The notes under the pieces are model-generated. The model was not told where the DNA came from and did no database searches. It saw only the letters and a program-made list of their open reading frames with translations. A stretch of 17,061 bases of DNA from Butyriboletus loyo (lineage: Eukaryota; Basidiomycota; Agaricomycetes; Boletales; Boletaceae), in contig JBBPSI010000383.1 of the NCBI GenBank assembly GCA_038093515.1, positions 1 to 17,061 of the forward strand, in the 5' to 3' direction. Shown here piece after piece: positions 10,286 through 17,061 of this stretch. The position numbers were made by a program, and so were the translations under genes. The first letter of the stretch is position 1. Every line of letters starts with the position of its first letter.

Positions 10286-11878
10286 TTAGTATGAAGTATA
10301 TCCTCCTTTGGCTTTAATCACCTCCTGAATCCTTCTAGGCATACTCTCAATCAACTCCTGACACTGTGCAATCCCAATCCTATCCCACTCTGCCTGTACA
10401 CACTCCCACAACTCCAAAACCCCCTTAGGTGACTCAGGATACTCTGCTAGCCTTCTTTTGAGAAGAAACCATAGGTGTTCTATGGGGTTGAGGTCTGGAG
10501 ACTGAGCAGGCCACACCATGACCTCAAATCCATTGTCAGCAAACCACTCCTTGGCTCTCCTGCTGGTATGCTTGGGGTCATTATCCTGCTGAAAGATAAT
10601 GTCCTCTGGAGTTTTTCCATAATACTGAAGGGTTTGTTGGAGTTCATCCTCCATGATCTGCACATAAAGATTAGCATCCATCTTACCATCAATCTTGCAA
10701 GCCATTCCAACTCCTTCCCAGGTCATACAACCCCATATCATCACTGATTTCCTCCAAACTTCACTGTACCTTCCACCAGCCTATCACTTAGGCCCTCTTC
10801 TGCCTTTTTCCACACCCATTTCCTTCCATCTGACCCAATGTGATTGATTTTGGTCTCATCTGACCATATGACATGCTTCCAGTCCTCCACAGTCCAATCC
10901 TGATGGCTTAAAGCAAAGTCCATTCTTGCCCTCCTATGACACATAGAGAGAAGGGGGTGTTTCTTCTTCACCACAGCCTTCATACCAGCCTTCCTGAGGT
11001 GATGACAAATGGTTTGGGGGGAGATGGGATGGTTCTTGATGTCCTGAAGAGTTTTGGTAACCTGGACAGCATTTTCAGCCTTTCTAGTACCAATTGTTAC
11101 GCTTGGACTGGGTAAGTACGAGCGTAGACTTGGATATAGTTCTGGAACTCAAGAAGTCTTCTAGACATTCAAGTCTAACCTTCAAGATGAAGGATTTATC
11201 TGGTGTTCAAGTTGAAGAAAGACGACTTGCTACTAGAGACAAGAGGACGAGGATATCAATGATGATTCCAAGTAGATCTAGCTTAGAGTACAACATAGCT
11301 AGATCTCGTCATTTTATAATACAGGGGAGCATGCATGGACCAAGGATAGAAGAGGAAAGATGGCTATTGTATGATATGGAGGAGAATTGCCATTGGGCGA
11401 AGGGAAGTCGTACAATAGAAGGTTATGGAATATTCCATAGGACTACCTTAAAGGGAAGCGATAGATCGAGGGTTGGATCTCGCTATCTAAGAAGCGAAAG
11501 AAGAATATTCCAAGTTGAGTTGGCTAAGGGATAAGCTATCGTGAGATATGCTTAAGTAGAAAAGAAAAGAAAAGAATGAATCGTAACACCAATAAGACAA
11601 ATGGCATGGCACATGTCAGTGGGAGTTATGAGGGATGGGTGACCACCAGAGGCTTTGAGTAGGTCTGGACAGTGTTTGGAGCAAAGTCTACTAATGGTAG
11701 AGTGGTTGAGACCAGTAGAATGTGAGATCTGGCAAGTGGATTGACCCATTTCCAGGCAGGAGATGATTTGGTTGGTTTGTTCAATAGAAAGGGATTTCAT
11801 GATGGAAGTAATGGAAAAAGCGATGGTGTTTTGATGTGTTTGCACAATGTTGAACTTCTTATGCATCACATGACCCAT
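10286..11878 (-). pseudogene. Tc1-family transposase (DD34E), inactivated
   Basis: Cut-and-paste transposase. The N-terminal helix-turn-helix part lies at 11878-11589 (STCQISHSTGLNHSTISRL) and rejoins in frame at 11094 once the solo LTR and one CCAAT copy are removed. The DDE core then follows: VIWSDETK (first Asp), FQQDNDPKH (second Asp) and SPDLNPIEHLW; the Asp of QQD and the Glu of PIEHLW are 34 residues apart, the Tc1 DD34E spacing. A one-base frameshift near 10744-10750 separates VKFGG from VMIWGCMTW. The C-terminus ends at the stop around 10286. Start is 11878 or the internal Met at 11800. The frameshift and LTR insertion make it non-functional; the catalytic residues are intact. Confidence 0.88.
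11095..11588 (-). mobile_element. Solo LTR, family E (494 bp, duplication CCAAT)
   Basis: Starts TGTTACGC and ends CGTAACA, flanked by CCAAT at 11090-11094 and 11589-11593. Inserted in the Tc1 transposase, which rejoins in frame without it. Strand is set by the promoter on minus: GGTCCATG (from 11341) then TATAAAATG starting at 11318, 23 nt on. Its minus-strand end, CCAAGCGTAACA, equals the end of the Gypsy LTR at 13804. It has many CpG sites, unlike the surrounding Tc1 DNA, so it is younger. A 146-codon ORF on plus (11094-11534) is antisense to the LTR and probably chance. Confidence 0.87.
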
Positions 11879-11927
11879 TGCTTATGTAATACTCAGCCAC
11901 AACATATGATTCTAACATTTTATAGGG

Positions 11928-12143
11928 TCAGCAACAAAACTGTTGCAATGAGTACCCTTGCTTAATTGGTGAATATCTCCTGATATAGAATGAATTACAT
12001 AAGCAATGTATATATTTTTGGAAAGCCCTTGATTATGGCTTTCTGCTATGGGTAGGTTTAGGAGGTTTGCCTTTAGTGGTTCTTGAGTTATTAGCTTAAC
12101 AATCAAAATGTTGCCAACATTGCAATGGTTTTGTTGCCCACTG
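11928..12143 (-). repeat. Right terminal inverted repeat of the Tc1-like element
   Basis: Reverse complement of the left repeat, with a 10-bp insertion around 11976-11990. The 20-bp unit is present at 11931-11950 and, inverted with two changes, at 12118-12137. Confidence 0.88.
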
Positions 12144-12269
12144 TACATACTTAATCTCTGTTATGCTTCTCTTCTCTTTGATCACCATGTACTTTTTAGT
12201 CTATCCATGTATGTATGGTAGATCATCACATGCATAGCTTGGTCTATGTGCTGTTCTGTACAATATATA

Positions 12270-12902
12270 TGTTGAATGTATATTAGAATCTGATTACATA
12301 ACATGTGTAGTCAGATCATATATGTACTTCGAACTCAGCTTATCTGAGTTTTAATCAATCTTGTTCTTACACCATGACATGCATACCAGCAAGCCTCTAA
12401 CAACCAATTTGTTGTGATTGCTAGAGTGTAAACTCAAAAAATGCCACAAGAAGTTTCACTAAGGTTGCAGTACTACACAGATACTGGTGATGATAAGAGT
12501 GATAGCTGTTGCCTTAGTCCCTCAACTGTTTCCAGTGAACAAGACAAGTGGTTAAAGCTAAGGGGACTTAGCCTGAACCATGAGCCTTTATATATTGTAC
12601 AGAATGGTGCACAGACCAAGCTGTGCATGTGACAAACTACTATATATGGTTAGACTAAGAAGCCAATGGTGATCAGAAAGAAGAGAAGTAAATGGAGATT
12701 AAGTACATGAGATATGATGTCATGAGCCAGTCTGGACCACCTCTGTCTAGACTCTGATCACATGTACTGTCCCATGATCATGTGCACTGGGTCACATGAC
12801 CTTTGAAAGTGAAAGGGAAAGTTTGAAAGCATGGAAATAATATAGTATTATAACACAATTAGTGAGTACCTTCAGTACATCCTCACATGCACACTTTCCA
12901 CA
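12270..12902 (+). mobile_element. 5' LTR of the left Copia element (about 182 bp without its nested LTR)
   Basis: Runs from TGTTGAATG to TTTCCACA, immediately before a Copia-type primer site at 12903. A family B solo LTR (12410-12855) lies inside it. It begins inside the TATA region of the older family B LTR; the expected left duplication is ATATA (12265-12269), and its partner lies outside the window. The left boundary is inferred from the TG start. Confidence 0.65.
12410..12855 (-). mobile_element. Solo LTR, family B copy 3 (446 bp, duplication CAATT), old
   Basis: Starts TGTTGTG and ends TATAACA, flanked by CAATT at 12405-12409 and 12856-12860. It aligns with the other family B LTRs but has almost no CpG: GCGCACAG reads GTGCACAG, CACGTGACC reads CACATGACC and TGACGTCA reads TGATGTCA. 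On minus, GGTCTGTG leads to TATATAAAGG at 23 nt. It sits in the left Copia 5' LTR. Confidence 0.9.
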
Positions 12903-12917
12903 GGTTATGAGCCCTGC
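12903..12917 (+). promoter_or_regulatory. Copia primer-binding site, half initiator-Met tRNA
   Basis: GGTTATGAGCCCTGC is the complement of the anticodon stem-loop of eukaryotic initiator methionine tRNA (GCAGGGCTCATAACC). Priming from an internally cut initiator tRNA is known for Drosophila copia and yeast Ty5. It follows directly after the LTR end, and the same 15 bases recur at 15858. Confidence 0.82.
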
Positions 12918-13377
12918 TATGCTCAGTTGAGCCCATTAGTGCAGTCAGAAACAATTTGCACAATGGTGTCTCCTGATGCCAAGGTTAATTGGCTGCAGTG
13001 TAAGTTGATGACAATTTGTGCTGGCCAACTCATTCTTTTTGGTAGTTTCCTCTGGACTCCAATTTGATGTGAAGTAATCATTGTGATGTGCTCCCCAGCA
13101 TTCCAACTTGATCCTTCTACAGATTTTGAAGAATGAATTCATGTCAGGACTTTGCATTTCTCATACAACTTGCATCCATCCTCTATAAATATTTACAATG
13201 TTTACCTTCACTGTGGATGACTATTCCCAGTACATTACCTGGACAAAGGCAAATGACATGATTGCTGGCACCATTATGTGCCACCTCTCCCCTCCTCTCC
13301 AAGTGAAGTATGGAGGAGAGATGCTGGCCTCTGACTTGATCAAGGCTCTCAAGGATGAATTTGTGACTACCAGGATC
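12918..13377 (+). pseudogene. Left Copia leader and truncated gag
   Basis: 12918-13197 is a leader with no recognised gene. An ATG at 13198 opens 60 codons to 13377 (DDYSQYITWTKANDMIAG, then a LSPPLQ..LIKALKDEF pattern). This resembles the start of a Copia-type Gag: W, Ala-rich helix, then LIKAL..EF. The frame is cut by the Gypsy LTR at 13378; codons beyond that belong to the LTR. The remaining gag-pol of this element should resume after the Gypsy element, outside the window. CpG is depleted here, so it is older than its invader. Confidence 0.6.
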
Positions 13378-13804
13378 TGTTATGGTAGTGGTCTACTTTT
13401 TCTCTCCACTACCATTTGGACTACTGTTTTCTCCTAGCATTCTGCTAGTTCCCTTTGAACGGTATGAACCGTTCTAGCTTAGTCACCATTTCCCGCGCAC
13501 GGACACTGTTTCCTCCATACTCCAGAAGTCTCTAGAGTATTCCGTCCTCTTTCGTCTTTACGACTCACACGACCCGATTGGGCCATGGTCTGTGTGCAGA
13601 CCCTTGTACTATATAAACCCAACCTCTGTACAGTAGCACCCCATCTAGTTCTATGCAGTCACCTGCTAGCAATTAGTTCTCTTCCAGACTCTTAGTGTGC
13701 GCACTAAGACATAGTCTGAGACCCATCCAAGAATCGTCTCAAGAGTCCTGCGGCTACTCCAGAGTGCCGCCTCAGAGTTCTTGTTGTTAGTGCCAAGCGT
13801 AACA
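13378..13804 (+). mobile_element. 5' LTR of a Gypsy element (427 bp)
   Basis: Runs from TGTTATGG to GCGTAACA. GGTCTGTG at 13587 is followed by TATATAAA at 13610. An 18-bp inverted repeat, GAACGGTATGAACCGTTC, lies at 13457-13474. The left target site would be GGATC (13373-13377); the right copy lies beyond the window. The left edge rests on the TG start, the truncated Copia gag before it, and TGTTA/TAACA symmetry. No clear primer site was identified just after 13804. Confidence 0.72.
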
Positions 13805-13866
13805 AAAGAACTAGATCTTCACCTTGCTTCTGCTTCTCAGCAGTAAAGCTGCCCTCCCCTCTCACC

Positions 13867-14370
13867 TGTTATAATCATAACATTTATTCGTACACTTCGT
13901 ACACTTTCAACTCAGACTTAGTTGTTTTCACTTTCAAAGGTCACGTGACATAGCGCACGTGATCGTGGGAACTTACATGTGATCTCTTGCTGACTAAGCA
14001 TATGATGTCATGGCCTAGACCAGGCCTAGACTCTATGACGTCACGACACATGTATTTAATCTCTGTTTACTTCTCTTCTTTTTGATCCCCGCGCCTCGTG
14101 TGGTTAATCACCGTTGCGCTTCTCTTCTTTAGTCTAGCCATGTATAGTAATTCCTCACACGCACAGCATGGTCTGTGCGCATCTCTGTACAATATAAAAA
14201 GGGCTCGTGGTTAGACTAGGATTCCCTAGCTTTAACCACTTGTCTTATTCGCTGGCAACAGTTGAGAGATTAAGACTTGAGCTATCCTCATTACACCACG
14301 CCAGTTACTGTGTATAGCTGCAACAGTTGCGGAACCCCGTGTGACTTGATAACATTGTTGTCTCGTAACA
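13867..14370 (+). mobile_element. Solo LTR, family B copy 4 (504 bp, duplication TCACC), young
   Basis: Starts TGTTATAATC and ends CTCGTAACA, flanked by TCACC at 13862-13866 and 14371-14375. It is the reverse complement match of the copies at 3902, 8853 and 12410. GGTCTGTG at 14170 leads to TATAAAAA at 14193. Upstream elements include two CACGTG E-boxes (around 13943 and 13957) and a CRE-like TGACGTCA at 14036-14043. High CpG content marks it as the youngest B copy. It sits in the Gypsy 5' region. Confidence 0.92.
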
Positions 14371-15624
14371 TCACCCACCATTTCCATCCCACAATCAAGA
14401 CACGTTGGTCGCTCTTTCCACATTCCATTTCCTGAACCGGAACCCATTGTCATTGACAATCCGTCACTGCCCCACTCTCCTGCCCAAACAAACCCTCAGC
14501 CCCAGCCCGACCCTGAACCCTCTTACCAACCCGAGGACCAGGGTCTAGGGCAAGAATCTGAACAGGCACCGGACGACGATGAATACAACAGCAACTATCT
14601 TGATAGGACCCCCCATGCCTCTCGCTCTCCATCCCCACTGTACTATCCACCCGCACCCTTTCCCATCGACAACAATGACAACAACATGTCCAGTGAAAGA
14701 AAAAACATTGTCCCCAAGGACTTCTCTGGCTTGAACAAGGATGCCTCCCGATGGCTCCTCACCATGCACACCTACTTCGACATGAACCAGACAGCATTCC
14801 CCGACAACAAGTCAAAGATCAGAGCCCTCCTCACCAAGATGAGCGAAGGAAAAGGAAAGATGTTTTCCGAAGGTTGGATGGCCCTCACCCTAGACAGAAA
14901 CCCCACCGAACATCAGAAAGAATTCAAGATGGTCTGCGAGGACTTTCAAAGAGTCTTCCACCCCTTTGACATAGGAGAGAGTGCCCAAATTGATCTGGGG
15001 AACCTCACCCAGAACAAAGCCAACCACAAGGATGGCTACAACACCTATGTCACAGAGTTCCAGCTCCTCGCAGCCAAATCTGGAATCATCGACGAGAAGG
15101 CACTCATCGAATGGTTGATTCATGGTCTTGACCCCCGCCTCGCTGAAGCAGTTCTCTCGTGCGAGAAAGTTCCCACCACTCTCACTGGTTGGGCCGACAA
15201 AACTTCCGCCTTCCATGTGCAGCACAAGAGGATTGATGACCTCTGTGCCAGGAAACGATACATCCCCACCTTCTCTTCCTCGTCCAAACCCTTGTCTAGC
15301 CAAAGAGACCCAAACACCATGGATGTTGACACTGTCCAACTTACTCCTGTACAACATGCAGAGTACATGAAGCAGAACAAATGCTTTATCTGCCACCAAG
15401 TTGGCTGTCACTTGACCAACCACCCTCGCAATGGACAGAGCTCCTGCAGACCCCCTCCTTGCCCCCCTCGCAACCCCAAACGCACATGTGCCGCCATCTT
15501 CGCATCTCCTGAACCAAAGCCCTCCCCACTCGTTGACTACTTGTCCAAGTTGAAAGGTAGAGGCACCCAGCAGGACAATGTCCTGAATATACTCGAAGCA
15601 TGCTTCAATGATGATGAAGAAAGT
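14371..15624 (+). pseudogene. Gypsy (Ty3-type) gag, truncated by Copia insertion
   Basis: Structural capsid/nucleocapsid protein of a Ty3/Gypsy retrotransposon. The first ATG is at 14686, giving 313 codons to 15624, but the frame is open without a Met back to 14371 (105 more codons, Pro- and acid-rich) and then through the solo LTR junction to a TAA at 13844-13846. Residues from about 5 to 200 (numbered from the ATG) form the Gag capsid region (KDFSGLNKDASRWLLTM, WLIHGLDPRL). A nucleocapsid knuckle follows at 233-246, CFICHQVGCHLTNH, with the order C-C-C-H rather than C-C-H-C. The end (LNILEACFNDDEE) resembles the gag/protease boundary; the last codons after 15624 are Copia LTR. Protease and polymerase are not in the window. 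Confidence 0.83.
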
Positions 15625-15857
15625 GTTACATTTACTTATTTCGCACTCTGCGCATTTCCAGAGTGTTACCTTAGTCATACTGTCAGCCACATTGTGGCGC
15701 ATTATTTACTGTTGTTGTAGCGCTTCGCATGTAGCTTGGAGCTCACTGTCTTTGTCTCTCAGTTTCTGACAGTGAGCTCCAGGTATGTGAAGTTAGTTCT
15801 ACTTGAATATATAGTTTCTGACAGTGAGCTCCAGCTGAGAGATTCCAGCTGCTAACA
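15625..15857 (+). repeat. 5' LTR of the right Copia element
   Basis: Runs from TGTTACATT to GCTAACA, directly followed by the primer site. It contains a 22-bp exact direct repeat (15761-15782 and 15813-15834) and a 13-bp inverted repeat (GGAGCTCACTGTC at 15738-15750; GACAGTGAGCTCC at 15768-15780 and again at 15820-15832). A weak TATA-like stretch lies at about 15806-15812. It lacks the GGTCTGTG-TATA layout of the other LTR families here. Confidence 0.8.
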
Positions 15858-15872
15858 GGTTATGAGCCCTGC
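15858..15872 (+). promoter_or_regulatory. Copia primer-binding site, half initiator-Met tRNA
   Basis: GGTTATGAGCCCTGC, identical to 12903-12917 and complementary to the anticodon stem-loop of initiator methionine tRNA. It abuts the LTR end at 15857. Confidence 0.85.
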
Positions 15873-15987
15873 GCTCTAGTCGCATCACCATTGTTCGCAC
15901 TACATCGCCGAAAATACTTCAAAGTCCGCCTCCGTGCACCGAAACCGCACTTCGTCGCTGCTATCCACCCCCATTCTATCCAAAACC

Positions 15988-17061
15988 ATGTCTGATCACC
16001 AACAACACTCCCATCGCATCCAACACCTCACTGGCCCTAACTACATTACCTGGAGCGAGGAGATGAAGGCACTGTTCCGCTCCAAGGGACTCTGGAGACT
16101 TGTAGATGGAAAAGAGGTTCGACCTTCTACTTCTGGAGCAGACCAGACAGCCTGGGACATCAAGCAGGACAGGGCAGCTGGCGAGTTAATGCTCAATATT
16201 GCGCCAGACCAGCGAGTTCACATCCGAGCGGACCAGGACGACCCCACTGCAGCCTGGGCAGCGCTGAAGAAGGTCTTTCTCCAGCAGAAGGCCAGCAGCA
16301 GATTTGTGGCCTACGACGAGTTCTTCAGCATCCGGAAACGCGCTGAGGAGTCCCTGCCTGGGCTTGCAGCGCGAGTCGAGGAGTCTATGCTCCGAATCCA
16401 GGATCTGCGCGGGTCAAGCTTCGACATGAAGACTCTGGATGCCGAGCTGACCTGCATGGCGATGATTCGGGCGCTTGGGCCCGATTACAGCCATTTTGTG
16501 TCGTCTTTGGCACTCCTCACGGACCTCGACAAAGACAAGGTCAAGGCCGCATTCCACACCGAGGAAATCAATCGTCGCCCTCGCTCAGATGCCCCTGCAG
16601 CTCCCATCGACTCCGCACTCGCCACATCATCATCCACCTGCGCTTGCCCACGAAATTCACCATGCTCGTTCTGTGACAAGCCAGGCCACTGCCAATGCAA
16701 GTGCTATTCGCTCCAACGAGCGAAAAAGTACTACAAGACGAACCACCACAAGGACAGGAAGGGTGAACAGTCTGCTTCGGTTGCCTCGGGAACTCAGGAG
16801 GTCGTCGAACGAGCTGGAAATGCAAGTTTGCGCACTACGGATCACTCTGATCCATTTTCGCCGCTCCAACTCGATGCTGACCACGATTGGAATGCAGACT
16901 CGGGGGCCACTTCTCATATGACACCCCATCGTCATTGGCTGCGCAACTATGCGCCGAAACGCGTCCCAATCAAACTCGCCGACAACACCATCATCTATTC
17001 AGCCGGAGTGGGGTCTGTGGTGTTCCATCCAGTGATAGACGGAAAGAGGTGCAGAGCGGTC
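15988..17061 (+). CDS. Copia Gag-Pol polyprotein, N-terminal 358 residues (partial)
   Basis: Retrotransposon polyprotein: capsid, nucleocapsid, then protease, with integrase and reverse transcriptase expected beyond the window. Start ATG at 15988 (AAAACCATGTCTG). Gag begins LTGPNYITWSEEMKALF (residues 14-30), the usual Copia pattern of a NY..W helix, and continues through LRSSF-type helices to about 200. A CCHC zinc knuckle, CSFCDKPGHCQCKC, sits at residues 226-239 (C226, C229, H234, C239). The protease active site is D304-S-G-A in WNADSGATSHM, followed by the expected flap region. No stop or frameshift in 358 codons, so the element may be active. Codons are rich in CpG, unlike the neighbouring old transposons. 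Confidence 0.9.
   Translation, partial: MSDHQQHSHRIQHLTGPNYITWSEEMKALFRSKGLWRLVDGKEVRPSTSGADQTAWDIKQDRAAGELMLNIAPDQRVHIRADQDDPTAAWAALKKVFLQQKASSRFVAYDEFFSIRKRAEESLPGLAARVEESMLRIQDLRGSSFDMKTLDAELTCMAMIRALGPDYSHFVSSLALLTDLDKDKVKAAFHTEEINRRPRSDAPAAPIDSALATSSSTCACPRNSPCSFCDKPGHCQCKCYSLQRAKKYYKTNHHKDRKGEQSASVASGTQEVVERAGNASLRTTDHSDPFSPLQLDADHDWNADSGATSHMTPHRHWLRNYAPKRVPIKLADNTIIYSAGVGSVVFHPVIDGKRCRAV

Larger units (their letters stand above)
10063..12143 (-). mobile_element. Tc1-like DNA transposon with long terminal inverted repeats
   Basis: TA flanks both ends (10061-10062, 12144-12145). The ends read TAGTGGGCAACAAAAC on the left and, reversed, CAGTGGGCAACAAAAC on the right; CAGTG is the usual Tc1 tip. 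Terminal inverted repeats are 206 bp (10063-10268) and 216 bp (11928-12143), the difference being a 10-bp duplication on the right. A Tc1 transposase reads on minus between them. The element is inserted in a family B LTR and carries a solo LTR at 11095-11588. It is almost free of CpG, so old. Confidence 0.9.
9874..12269 (+). mobile_element. Old family B LTR copy 5, split by Tc1 and truncated by Copia
   Basis: 9874-10062 starts TGTTATAATAC and follows the 3' part of the other family B LTRs (CTTTCAAAGTCACATGACC, then the TGACATCAT repeats). After the Tc1 element it resumes at 12144 (CATACTTAATCTCTGTTATG) through GGTCTATG and a TATA box 23 nt on, then stops at 12269, where a Copia LTR begins. 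The missing remainder should lie beyond the Copia element, outside this window. It is nearly CpG-free, so it is the oldest copy here. Confidence 0.72.
15625..17061 (+). mobile_element. Right Copia (Ty1/copia) retrotransposon, 5' part, apparently intact
   Basis: Comprises a 233-bp 5' LTR (15625-15857), a primer site (15858-15872), a leader, and an uninterrupted gag-pol frame from 15988 to the window end. It is inserted at the end of the Gypsy gag; the expected left duplication is GAAAG (15620-15624). Rich in CpG and with an open frame, so it is probably the most recent insertion in the nest. The 3' part lies outside the window. Confidence 0.85.

Noticed and set aside
11094..11534. 146-codon ORF on plus as a novel gene
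   Set aside because: It lies wholly within an LTR with a CCAAT duplication and runs antisense to the LTR promoter; no domain seen.
14890..15702. 270-codon ORF on minus
   Set aside because: Antisense shadow of the Gypsy gag, which has clear Gag motifs and a zinc knuckle on plus.
16475..16921. 148-codon ORF on plus
   Set aside because: Out of frame with the Copia gag-pol frame that runs unbroken from 15988 and carries the zinc knuckle and DSGA motifs.

Overview
This window looks like nuclear DNA from a filamentous fungus, most likely a mushroom-forming basidiomycete (Agaricomycetes). The evidence is one host gene with ten 47-56 nt GT-AG introns and a set of transposon families typical of such genomes. 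Host DNA occupies about the first 3.25 kb. Almost everything after that is transposable elements inserted into one another.

Positions 68-3245 (minus strand) hold an 11-exon gene for long-form tRNase Z, the nuclease that trims tRNA 3' trailers. Splicing by eye gives an 886-residue protein with all key motifs. Its upstream region is short: a PIF/Harbinger DNA transposon begins about 250 bp before the start codon.

Positions 3494-9559 are that Harbinger element. It has 55-bp terminal inverted repeats (3 mismatches) and a TTA duplication on each side. Its two genes converge: a DDE nuclease on plus and an accessory ORF on minus. It is broken by four solo LTRs (3902-4414, 7014-7824, 8028-8847, 8853-9347) and one unidentified segment.

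Positions 9874-12269 are an old LTR copy split by a Tc1-like transposon (10063-12143). That transposon's own transposase is split by another solo LTR (11095-11588). From 12270 the nesting deepens: a Copia element (5' LTR 12270-12902, itself holding a solo LTR) is interrupted by a Gypsy element from 13378. The Gypsy element holds a solo LTR (13867-14370) and is interrupted by a second, apparently intact Copia element from 15625, whose gag-pol frame runs off the window end.

Six solo LTRs with perfect 5-bp target duplications were found, from three families, with no recognisable internal region. A seventh, older LTR copy is split. Four LTR families share one promoter layout: GGTCTGTG or a close variant, then TATA starting 23 nt after the first G (24 in one copy). 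Two LTRs of different families abut and share one target site (GAATC three times). Older copies have lost CpG to TpG/CpA, which suggests cytosine methylation followed by deamination. No tRNA, rRNA, CRISPR or bacterial-type system was seen.
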